From Gemmatimonadota bacterium (GTDB lineage: Bacteria; Gemmatimonadota; Gemmatimonadetes; Gemmatimonadales; Gemmatimonadaceae), in contig PKVB01000153.1 in assembly GCA_003131365.1 (NCBI GenBank), positions 13,457-18,483 of the forward strand: a DNA stretch of 5,027 nt. The letters run 5' to 3'. Both the position numbers and the translations under genes were made by a program. The notes under the pieces are model-generated. The model made no database searches, was not told the origin of the DNA, and saw nothing but the letters and a program-made list of their open reading frames with translations. Of this stretch, positions 1 to 5,027 are shown one piece after another (the stretch's first letter is position 1; each line of letters starts with the position of its first letter).

Positions 1-1207
1 ACCCGGAAAGCGAACGCGCCGCCGCGATCGAGCCGGTTTTCGCGTGCACGTTTCCCTCGGCCGGCGTGCCCTTCATTCTGTCCTTGAGAGTGCCGTCGAC
101 GCCGGCAATCGGCATGGCGTTGTAGTAAACGGCGAACGCGGTGTCCTGCTGAATCTTGTCGAGCACTTTCACGATCGTCTCCGGAGAAACGAGATCGTGG
201 CGCGAAAGTCCGCTGCCGTCGCGGATCACGAAGCCGTCGGACTGCGCGCCCCAGGCGACCAGCTGTTGTCCAACTATCTTCCGCGCGCTGTCGGATGTCC
301 CCATTCCTCCTCGCTCGAGCCCAATCGTCTTGAACAAGATCTCCGCGATCTGGTTCTGCGACGGCTTCATGAGGGCCGGGATGATGTCCCGCATGGGAAG
401 GGAGACGAACGTGAACAGCGTGTCCATCTTGAAGGGTGTCGGCACAATGCTGTCGATGATCCCCGCTTCAACCGTGATGTGCCTTCGCACCAGTGCGTCG
501 TTGAGCGCGTTGAGGTACCCCGTTGCCGGATCCTTTGCTGGGCCCGAGTAGAGACTGTCGCGCACGGTGTCAGGCGGGGGACGCAGCGTCGTCGGCGCCA
601 TTCCCTCGTTGAAAATCAGCTCGTCCACGCCGGCGCCGTAGTATTCGCCGAGGTCGTCCCACTCCCAGCCGTAGCCGTGGATGGAGTCGGGGAAAGCGTT
701 GCCGACCCGCGCGAGCGAGCCCGTGATCTGTCTGATTCCATGAGCGCGAATCGAGTCGGCGAGCGCGTCCATCACGGTTGTCGCGATGCCCCTCATGTTG
801 TCGCTCACGGTCGGGTCGCCGCGCCCGATCACCAGCAAGTCTCCGTCGAGGAGAGAGTCGCGCACCTCGCCGCTGGCGAGAAACGTCGTCTTATAGGTGT
901 AGTCCGGCCCCAGCAGGGTGAGCGCCGCCGCGGTGGTGATGATCTTCATGTTGGACGCCGGCATGAACAACTTGCCCGCGTTCTTCGAGTAAAGCGTGTC
1001 GCCGGTGCGTGGGTTGACGATCAGCACGCCCCAGTTCGCGTTTCTGAATACCGCCTGGGATGTCAGCGAGTCGATCACGTGCCCGAGCTCGGCCCGCTGT
1101 GACGCGGGGTGAACGCTTCTCATCACCGTCACGCAGGCAGTGAGAGCGAACAGCGCGACCGTGCTTACAAGCGCGCGCGCGACCCGGCGTTTGAAAAAGT
1201 CCGACAC
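1..1207 (-). CDS. dacB: D-alanyl-D-alanine carboxypeptidase / endopeptidase, peptidase S13 (PBP4-like), 3' end outside window
   Basis: This is a serine DD-peptidase of the PBP4 family, acting outside the cytoplasmic membrane to trim or cleave peptidoglycan stem peptides. The 402 visible codons contain all three catalytic motifs: SNMK (Ser85, Lys88) within PASNMK, SQN (Ser283-Asn285), and KTG (390-392). Other S13 hallmarks are GRGDPTVS (128-135), GYGWEWDDLGEYYGA (178-192) and RDGSGLSRHDLVSP (329-342). The protein begins with a basic stretch and a hydrophobic segment ending LTAC (22-25), which fits a lipobox, so it may be a lipoprotein anchored at Cys25. The reading frame runs off the left edge shortly after KTG, so only the C-terminal tail is missing. 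GTG at 1207 is the only reasonable start, because an in-frame TAA (the stop of the upstream gene) lies 12 nt before it. A GGAG lies 12 nt upstream, a rather long spacing. The gene follows the pterin synthase by 9 nt, so co-transcription is likely. The family assignment is secure; lipidation is inferred. Confidence 0.95.
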   Translation of the reverse strand, partial: MSDFFKRRVARALVSTVALFALTACVTVMRSVHPASQRAELGHVIDSLTSQAVFRNANWGVLIVNPRTGDTLYSKNAGKLFMPASNMKIITTAAALTLLGPDYTYKTTFLASGEVRDSLLDGDLLVIGRGDPTVSDNMRGIATTVMDALADSIRAHGIRQITGSLARVGNAFPDSIHGYGWEWDDLGEYYGAGVDELIFNEGMAPTTLRPPPDTVRDSLYSGPAKDPATGYLNALNDALVRRHITVEAGIIDSIVPTPFKMDTLFTFVSLPMRDIIPALMKPSQNQIAEILFKTIGLERGGMGTSDSARKIVGQQLVAWGAQSDGFVIRDGSGLSRHDLVSPETIVKVLDKIQQDTAFAVYYNAMPIAGVDGTLKDRMKGTPAEGNVHAKTGSIAAARSLSG

Positions 1208-1216
1208 GATTGTGAG

Positions 1217-1639
1217 TTACTCCCTGCTATAGGTAGCGCTCAGGCTGTCGTCTTCCCCGACGGTGACGCGCATCACTCTGGCCGGCTTCGGCAGCTCCTT
1301 CTCGACGCGCTCGAACACGTAGCGCGCGAGATTCTCCCCGGTTGGCACGAGCTTGCCGTCCGCGAATTCCGCTACGTCGAGATTGATGTTGCGATGGTCG
1401 AAGCGGTCCTTCACCTGCTCCTTGAGGATCCGGTCGAGGACGCCGAGATCAACGACGAATCCCGTCTTGTCGTCGATCGGGCCGCTGACTGTGATGTCGC
1501 ACACGTAGCTGTGCCCATGAAAGTTCGGCCACGCGCAGGCGCCGAAGGTGCTGGCATTCTTCTCATCGCTCCACTCTGGGCGGCTGTAGCGATGCGCGGC
1601 TGAGAAGGAGATTCGTCTGGTAAGAGAAGCGCTCGGCAT
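1217..1639 (-). CDS. queD: 6-pyruvoyl / 6-carboxytetrahydropterin synthase family protein
   Basis: This is a 140-residue, full-length, single-domain cytoplasmic enzyme of the PTPS/QueD fold. Members act on 7,8-dihydroneopterin triphosphate, giving 6-carboxytetrahydropterin (queuosine/7-deazaguanine route) or 6-pyruvoyltetrahydropterin (biopterin route). Zinc ligands are visible as His16 (SAAHR), His41 and His43 (FHGHSY). The catalytic Cys35, the Asp81-His82 pair (FDHRN) and Glu129 (VGEDD) line up with the animal PTPS triad and its substrate-binding glutamate. The spacing C-x5-HGH and the FVVDLGVLD and PTGEN segments resemble animal PTPS more than E. coli QueD, which as I recall has C-x3-HGH. 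The reaction product is therefore not settled, and queD is used as the usual bacterial label. No queC, queE or queF is in the window. The ATG at 1639 is forced: a stop lies two codons upstream and no start follows before the conserved region. The only SD-like bases (AAAGG) abut the ATG with no spacer, and the ATG sits in a hairpin stem. Confidence 0.9.
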   Translation of the reverse strand: MPSASLTRRISFSAAHRYSRPEWSDEKNASTFGACAWPNFHGHSYVCDITVSGPIDDKTGFVVDLGVLDRILKEQVKDRFDHRNINLDVAEFADGKLVPTGENLARYVFERVEKELPKPARVMRVTVGEDDSLSATYSRE

Positions 1640-1666
1640 CCTTTAATTTGCGCAATGCCGAGCGCT
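1628..1666 (-). promoter_or_regulatory. Perfect 12-bp inverted repeat enclosing the pterin synthase start codon
   Basis: AGCGCTCGGCAT (1628-1639) and ATGCCGAGCGCT (1655-1666) are exact reverse complements separated by 15 nt. In the minus-strand transcript the loop holds the AAAGG that would serve as ribosome site, and the 3' arm begins with the ATG of the pterin synthase gene. The structure starts 5 nt after the stop codon of the BON gene. No T-run follows on either strand, so it is not a standard intrinsic terminator. Occlusion of the start codon, with opening by ribosomes ending translation of the upstream gene, is the inferred role. It could equally bind a protein or be an RNA processing site. 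Confidence 0.6.
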
Positions 1667-1671
1667 GGTGC

Positions 1672-2187
1672 CTAGTGATCGTCGTTCATCACGTCTGGGG
1701 TTGCGTCAGACCCGCTGAGGCCTTCTGGCGTCGGGCCATCGGGTGGATTCCACGGAATCCCTCCCTCGATCGCTTCCTGCACGTCGGTTGTTCCGAATAG
1801 CTCCGAACGGAGGTCCTCGTGCAAGTGCTGGGCTTCCGGGTCCTCGGTACGTGCACGACCACCGAGCAACAGTCCTTCGTGCAGCTCTTCGTCAACCAGG
1901 TGCTCGTCGATGGCTTCGGGACTCTCGGCGCGTCTGATGGGGTCGACGACAATGTTGTTCCGGAGATTTTCGAGGCCAATCAGATCGGTGACCACGTGCT
2001 CTGCTACGCGAGCCTCTTCCTCGGTCCCGACGCGCCCTGAGAGAGTGACGACCCGATCGCGAACCGACACCTCGACATCATCCGGATCGAACAGGAGCTG
2101 TTGGTCGAACGTGTCGCGGATGAGCGCGCGCAGTTCGTTGTCGCTCAGGTCGTCGGTATCTCTGATGTCCTCGTAGTCCTTTTCCAC
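1672..2187 (-). CDS. BON domain-containing protein
   Basis: The protein has 171 residues from the chosen start. Residues 18-82 form one BON domain, a small alpha/beta fold found in OsmY-type and other envelope or lipid-interacting proteins. It is recognised by VEVSVRDRVVTLSGRVG (38-54), the helix rich in E and A after it, and GLENLRNNIVVD (71-82). No signal peptide or membrane segment precedes the domain, so it looks cytoplasmic, unlike OsmY. The tail is strongly acidic and carries a proline-rich stretch, GTTDVQEAIEGGIPWNPPDG (132-151), whose role I do not know. The frame is also open to a GTG at 2208 (7 residues longer), but that start is preceded by pyrimidine-rich CTCCTCC with no SD. The GTG at 2187 has GGAG with a 5-nt spacer and is preferred. 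The gene lies between the barrel gene and the pterin synthase gene on the same strand. The biochemical function is unknown; the domain call is firm. Confidence 0.88.
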   Translation of the reverse strand: MEKDYEDIRDTDDLSDNELRALIRDTFDQQLLFDPDDVEVSVRDRVVTLSGRVGTEEEARVAEHVVTDLIGLENLRNNIVVDPIRRAESPEAIDEHLVDEELHEGLLLGGRARTEDPEAQHLHEDLRSELFGTTDVQEAIEGGIPWNPPDGPTPEGLSGSDATPDVMNDDH

Positions 2188-2192
2188 ACTGT

Positions 2193-2212
2193 CTCCGTGT
2201 CCGCCCACGGAG
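2193..2212 (-). promoter_or_regulatory. 7-bp hairpin burying the Shine-Dalgarno of the BON gene
   Basis: CACGGAG (2206-2212) and CTCCGTG (2193-2199) on the plus strand are exact reverse complements with a 6-nt loop (2200-2205). In the minus-strand transcript the 3' arm is CACGGAG, whose GGAG is the SD for GTG at 2187. The 5' arm supplies the matching CTCC. The hairpin starts 12 nt after the stop of the barrel gene, within the footprint of a terminating ribosome. This suggests coupled translation, which is an inference. The stem is short and could be coincidental in such GC-rich DNA. Confidence 0.5.
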
Positions 2213-2224
2213 GAGCGGTTCAGG

Positions 2225-2911
2225 TTACCGGAAGAACAGCAGCGATGCGCCGAGAGTCAGAGCGCGACTGGTCTTCCAGAATGAACGGGCCTGGTTGCCG
2301 GTTACGGCAGCCGTCCCGCCAATGGGATTCACGTAGTACGCGGTCGGATATTTCAGCTGGTAAAGGTAGTCATTCCAATCAAATGTCAGCTGGAACCGCC
2401 CGCCCGGGACGTACCTGAGCCCACCGCCAAATGAAAATGCAAACGGGGTGCCGAAAGTGTACGGATCGGATGCGACCTGGCAGCCGCACGCTGCTATTCC
2501 GGCGCCAAGGTCTATGACCGGCACGATGTGGTGGAAGCTTTTTTCCCCCGTGAGATTCAGAGCGAGATCGATGTCAAAGAGGTTGACCGAGACGTTCTGC
2601 TTTCCGAGCTGGCGCGCGGTTCCGGTCTTGGTGGGATCGATCGCAAAACGCTCGGTGTTGACGTGCGACCAGCGCCCCACCATGAACGCGGGGCCGCCAA
2701 CGTGAACCTGATAGCGGATTCCGAACATTTGACCGTCGCCGGGCGCGATGCCGATGGGATCCTTGCCGGCCGTGTACTGACCGCCGAAGAACGTGAACTC
2801 CTGGCGGGCTTCCAGATCCCTGTAGGGGCTGTTATCAGGAAGATGTCCGACCTGCGCGCGCGCGGTCGCCGCGATACAAGCAAGCGCCAGAGCGCTCAAT
2901 AGCTGCTTCAC
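2225..2911 (-). CDS. Exported outer-membrane beta-barrel-like protein, function unknown
   Basis: The protein has 228 residues and no family I can name. Residues 1-19 form a signal peptide (MKQ, hydrophobic core, then ATARA before Gln20) with a signal peptidase I type site. A Cys at 12 is too early, with the wrong -3 residue, for a convincing lipobox. The mature part is rich in Gly and aromatics with alternating hydrophobic residues, for example MFGIRYQVHVGGPAFMVGRW (62-81), VSVNLFDIDLALNLTG (107-122) and FAFSFGGGLRYV (157-168). It ends RALTLGASLLFFR, close to the aromatic C-terminal strand of outer-membrane barrels. A Cys-Gly-Cys at 142-144 sits near a likely turn. The open frame continues upstream inside gpmI, but the GTG at 2911 is the clear start: it has GGAG 7 nt upstream, directly precedes the signal peptide, and shares one base with the gpmI stop (TAGTG). 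An outer-membrane location is inferred, not shown. Confidence 0.85.
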   Translation of the reverse strand: MKQLLSALALACIAATARAQVGHLPDNSPYRDLEARQEFTFFGGQYTAGKDPIGIAPGDGQMFGIRYQVHVGGPAFMVGRWSHVNTERFAIDPTKTGTARQLGKQNVSVNLFDIDLALNLTGEKSFHHIVPVIDLGAGIAACGCQVASDPYTFGTPFAFSFGGGLRYVPGGRFQLTFDWNDYLYQLKYPTAYYVNPIGGTAAVTGNQARSFWKTSRALTLGASLLFFR

Positions 2912-2922
2912 TAATCCACTCC
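2909..2922 (-). promoter_or_regulatory. Stop/start overlap TAGTG with internal Shine-Dalgarno
   Basis: The gpmI stop TAG (2913-2911) and the GTG start of the barrel gene (2911-2909) share one base. GGAG at 2922-2919 lies within the last gpmI codons, 7 nt before the GTG. This arrangement decides the start of the barrel gene and is typical of re-initiation by the same ribosome. Confidence 0.75.
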
Positions 2923-4461
2923 AAGATTGACGCCGGTCATCTCCGCCGGCTGCTCGATACCGAGCATTGATAATATAGTTGGCGCGACATCGCAGAGAGC
3001 GCCGCCCGAGCGCACTCGCTGCTCCTGCTCCCAGTCGACGACGACGAGCGGAACCGGATTGGTAGTGTGCGCGGTGTGCGGACCGCCCGTTTCCGGATCG
3101 ATCAGCATTTCCGCGTTTCCGTGATCGGCAGTGACGATCAACCTGATCCCCGCGCTCTCGGCGGCCTTCAGAACGCGCGCCAGGCATTGATCGACGGTTT
3201 CCACCGCCTTGATCGTAGCCGGAATCGATCCGCTGTGACCCACCATGTCCGCATTCGCGTAGTTGCAGAGAATGAAATCGTGCTCTCCCGACGAGATGCC
3301 CGTCACCAGCGCGTCGGTCACCCCCGCGGCACTCATCTCCGGCTTGAGGTCGTACGTCGCCACCTTGGGGCTCGGCACCATGACGCGGTGCTCGCGGGGA
3401 AACGGGGCTTCAACGCCGCCGTTGAAGAAGTAAGTCACATGCGGGTACTTCTCGGTTTCCGCCGTCTTCAGCATGTCGAGCCCACGCGATGACAAGACCT
3501 CGGCGAGAATCCGCGACATCGACGTGGGCGCGAACGCGACCGGAACATCGAACGTCTTGTCGTAATTCGTGAGCGTCGTGACCATGACCTCGGGGCGCCG
3601 CGAGGCGTTAAAGCCGTCAAAGGCCGGATCGATCAGCGCGCGAATGATCTGCCGCATTCTGTCCGAGCGGTAGTTGAAGCCGATCACCGAGTCGCCGTCC
3701 TTCATGGACGCCACTGGTTTTCCATTCTCTGTGACGACCACCGGCAGCATGAACTCGTCGGTCTTGCCGGACTCGTACGCCTTGCGAATGGCGTCGAGCG
3801 GATCGGTGACGGTTGTTCCCTCGCCCAGTACAATGGCGCGGTACGCGAGCTCCGTCCGCTCCCACCTCTTGTCGCGGTCCATCGCGTAGTAGCGGCCCGA
3901 GACGCTCGCGATCTTCGCGGGCGAGCCGATCTTTCGGATCTGACCGATCAGCTCCTGCATGAAGCCGAGCGCGGATTTGGGGAGGGTGTCGCGTCCGTCG
4001 AGGAAAGCATGAATCGCAACGCGCTCAACGCCCTCTCGCTTCGCCAGTTCGAGCAGGGCGAGAAGGTGCTTGTCGATTGCATGAACGCCGCCCGAGCCGA
4101 CCAGCCCCATGAGATGCAACGTGCCGCGTAGCCTCTTCACGTGCCCGCATGCGCCCACGAGGGCGGGATTGGAGTAGAAGCTTCCGTCGGCGATGGCCGA
4201 AGAGATGCGTACCAGATCCTGCATCACCACGCGTCCGGCGCCTAGATTCAGGTGTCCGACCTCGCTGTTGCCCATCTGGCCTTCAGGCAGGCCGACGCGA
4301 AGTCCGGATGCTTCGAGCAGCGTGCGCGAGCCGCGGCCCCAGAGCGAGTCCCAGGTCGGAGTGTTGGCGAGTGCGATTGCATTGCCCGCAGTTTCGGGGC
4401 GGTAGCCCCATCCATCGAGTACGATGAGCGCGACTGGCCGCGCGCGCTGTGACTTGACCAT
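2911..4461 (-). CDS. gpmI: 2,3-bisphosphoglycerate-independent phosphoglycerate mutase
   Basis: This enzyme interconverts 3-phosphoglycerate and 2-phosphoglycerate in glycolysis and gluconeogenesis, in the cytoplasm, using two Mn2+ ions and a phosphoserine intermediate. At 516 residues it has the normal full length. Key elements are in order: metal ligand Asp16 in LIVLDGWG, nucleophile Ser66 in GQMGNSEVGHLNLG (61-74), the substrate-binding segments HAFLDGRDT (151-159), SGRYYAMDRDKRWER (188-202) and NYRSDRMRQ (263-271), then EKYPHVTYFFNGG (337-349). The second metal site follows, with Asp405/His409 in NADMVGH, Asp446-His447 in TADHGNAEM, and His465 in HTAHTTNPVP. No key residue is missing. ATG at 4461 is chosen because it gives the usual short lead before the first strand. 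No strong SD lies close by: an AGGA about 16 nt upstream is too far. It is the first gene of the leftward cluster and overlaps the next gene by 1 nt. Confidence 0.98.
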   Translation of the reverse strand: MVKSQRARPVALIVLDGWGYRPETAGNAIALANTPTWDSLWGRGSRTLLEASGLRVGLPEGQMGNSEVGHLNLGAGRVVMQDLVRISSAIADGSFYSNPALVGACGHVKRLRGTLHLMGLVGSGGVHAIDKHLLALLELAKREGVERVAIHAFLDGRDTLPKSALGFMQELIGQIRKIGSPAKIASVSGRYYAMDRDKRWERTELAYRAIVLGEGTTVTDPLDAIRKAYESGKTDEFMLPVVVTENGKPVASMKDGDSVIGFNYRSDRMRQIIRALIDPAFDGFNASRRPEVMVTTLTNYDKTFDVPVAFAPTSMSRILAEVLSSRGLDMLKTAETEKYPHVTYFFNGGVEAPFPREHRVMVPSPKVATYDLKPEMSAAGVTDALVTGISSGEHDFILCNYANADMVGHSGSIPATIKAVETVDQCLARVLKAAESAGIRLIVTADHGNAEMLIDPETGGPHTAHTTNPVPLVVVDWEQEQRVRSGGALCDVAPTILSMLGIEQPAEMTGVNLGVD

Positions 4462-4509
4462 TATATCTGTAATGTAATCCTACCCCGACGAGAGGCGCGA
4501 AGAGAAACG
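4462..4509. promoter_or_regulatory. Divergent promoter region between gpmI and the rightward membrane-protein gene
   Basis: This 48-bp gap separates two divergently read genes and should carry or overlap both promoters. It is AT-richer than its surroundings on the gpmI side. For the minus strand, TAGGAT (4482-4477) is a possible -10, with a poor TTCTCT 18 nt upstream; that would give a very short gpmI leader. For the plus strand, TTGACC (4454-4459) resembles a -35, but no good -10 lies at 16-18 nt. None of these boxes is convincing on its own. The region call rests on gene layout. Confidence 0.45.
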
Positions 4510-5027
4510 ATGGAAATCTTCAGACCTAAACAGGAGACCGGCCCGGAAACACGCCGCAAACCCGACCGCTCCGGAGAAGGCGACCGGCGCCGCGGCACCT
4601 GGCGCGATTTCAGGCGCGCCTATCCGGGATTCGTCTTCGTCCTCGGACTCGGCCTGTTCGCGATGATCGCCGTCGACGGCTGGCTCCTCGTCAAGCGGGT
4701 GAAATACAACCAGGACGTGAAGTCGCTCCGGGATCACATGTCGCAGGCCGAGCGACAGCGGTCGGATTTGATCGTGCAGTCGGAGCAGAACAAGCTTCGG
4801 ATCGCGATCGAGTTGGCCAAGCGGCAGGCGAAGTTCGACAAGAAGCTGCATCTGAATGTGTCGGTCGACAGCTCGCGGATGTACCTCACGCGTGATGGCG
4901 CGGTGCTGCGCGAAATGCCGGTGCAATTCGGGCCGGAGCGAACGCCGTCCGAATCGTCGGACTCCCTGCCGGCGGCGATTCCGCGCGGAGAGCGCACTGT
5001 CGCGGATCTCTCCGACACGAAGATCAC
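4510..5027 (+). CDS. Single-pass membrane protein with coiled coil and possible L,D-transpeptidase-type domain, 3' end outside window
   Basis: The frame is open from ATG 4510 through the right edge, giving 172 codons. Residues 1-36 are charged and cytoplasmic in character. Residues 41-61 form one hydrophobic helix (FVFVLGLGLFAMIAVDGWLLV) with KR on its C-terminal side. Residues 64-113 are charged, mostly helical and heptad-compatible, so probably coiled coil. From 113 the pattern KLHLNVSVDSSRMYLTRDGA and then VLREMPVQFG (132-141) resembles the opening strands of YkuD-type L,D-transpeptidases, where a 'V/Ds...lYlyrdG...r.fpv.tG' pattern is usual. The catalytic SHGCxR motif would lie beyond the window, so the assignment is tentative. 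SD support is weak (GAAGAG about 6 nt before the ATG). Codon use, with many G/C third positions, supports this frame over the opposite-strand frames. If it is an L,D-transpeptidase, it would share peptidoglycan as substrate with dacB at the other end of the window. Confidence 0.75.
   Translation, partial: MEIFRPKQETGPETRRKPDRSGEGDRRRGTWRDFRRAYPGFVFVLGLGLFAMIAVDGWLLVKRVKYNQDVKSLRDHMSQAERQRSDLIVQSEQNKLRIAIELAKRQAKFDKKLHLNVSVDSSRMYLTRDGAVLREMPVQFGPERTPSESSDSLPAAIPRGERTVADLSDTKI

Larger units (their letters stand above)
1..4461 (-). other. Predicted five-gene operon: gpmI, barrel protein, BON protein, pterin synthase, dacB
   Basis: All five genes are on one strand with junctions of -1, about 37, 32 and 9 nt, and no T-tailed hairpin lies between them. 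A single transcript starting in 4462-4509 is the simplest reading. Internal promoters cannot be excluded, and the operon may continue past the left edge after dacB. Confidence 0.7.

Noticed and set aside
44..1102. Plus-strand open frame of 352 residues across dacB
   Set aside because: It is antisense to dacB, whose frame carries all three catalytic motifs. The translation is Arg/His/Val-rich with no domain or secondary-structure logic, as expected of the complement of a high-GC gene.
1109..1603. Plus-strand open frame opposite the pterin synthase
   Set aside because: It lies over the pterin synthase and the dacB start, has no SD and no recognisable motif. The minus-strand frame is clearly coding.
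1628..1666. The 12-bp inverted repeat as an intrinsic terminator
   Set aside because: No T-run follows it on either strand, and it overlaps the start codon of the next gene in the same direction.
1236..2897. Recurring AGCGCT hexamer (near 1236, 1628, 1661, 2891)
   Set aside because: It is a short palindrome, common in GC-rich coding DNA. Two copies belong to the hairpin already listed, and spacing and context are otherwise unrelated.
2912..3187. N-terminal extension of the barrel protein frame into gpmI
   Set aside because: The extension is Arg-rich, out of frame inside gpmI, and would bury the signal peptide. GTG 2911 has a well placed SD.
4460..4465. Perfect TATAAT on the minus strand overlapping the gpmI ATG
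   Set aside because: Transcription from it would start inside the gene after the only reasonable start codon, and no -35 lies at 17 nt (TCGGGG there).
4480..4926. Minus-strand open frame opposite the right-edge gene
   Set aside because: The plus-strand frame has a TM helix, coiled coil and strand pattern. The opposite frame is low-complexity in charged residues and would overlap the promoter region.

Overview
The window reads as a piece of a high-GC, Gram-negative (diderm) chromosome. It has an outer-membrane-type beta-barrel protein with a signal peptide, a penicillin-binding-protein-type DD-carboxypeptidase, frequent GTG starts, and almost no non-coding DNA. The style would fit Gemmatimonadota or a similar soil lineage, but this is a guess from gene style, not from a marker gene. 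No mobile element, CRISPR array, tRNA or rRNA is visible.

Layout: five genes on the minus strand are read leftwards from 4461 to beyond position 1. In order of transcription they are cofactor-independent phosphoglycerate mutase (gpmI, 4461-2911), an exported beta-barrel-like protein (2911-2225), a BON-domain protein (about 2187-1672), a 6-pyruvoyl/6-carboxytetrahydropterin synthase (1639-1217), and a peptidase S13 D-alanyl-D-alanine carboxypeptidase (dacB, 1207 to beyond the left edge). Junctions are very tight: a 1-nt TAGTG overlap, then gaps of roughly 37, 32 and 9 nt. One transcript is therefore likely. A sixth gene runs the other way from 4510 off the right edge. It encodes a single-pass membrane protein with a coiled coil and what looks like the beginning of an L,D-transpeptidase-type domain. 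The 48-bp gap at 4462-4509 must hold the divergent promoters.

Functionally the cluster joins one glycolytic enzyme and one pterin/queuosine-type enzyme to envelope functions (barrel protein, DD-carboxypeptidase, possible L,D-transpeptidase). I see no dedicated new pathway. The grouping may simply be a housekeeping operon of this lineage.

The least expected structure is at the gene junctions. A perfect 12-bp inverted repeat holds the pterin synthase start codon in its stem, and a perfect 7-bp hairpin buries the best Shine-Dalgarno of the BON gene. Both sit just downstream of the preceding stop codon, where a terminating ribosome could open them, so translational coupling is a reasonable hypothesis. 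Nothing in the window amounts to a clear undescribed system.
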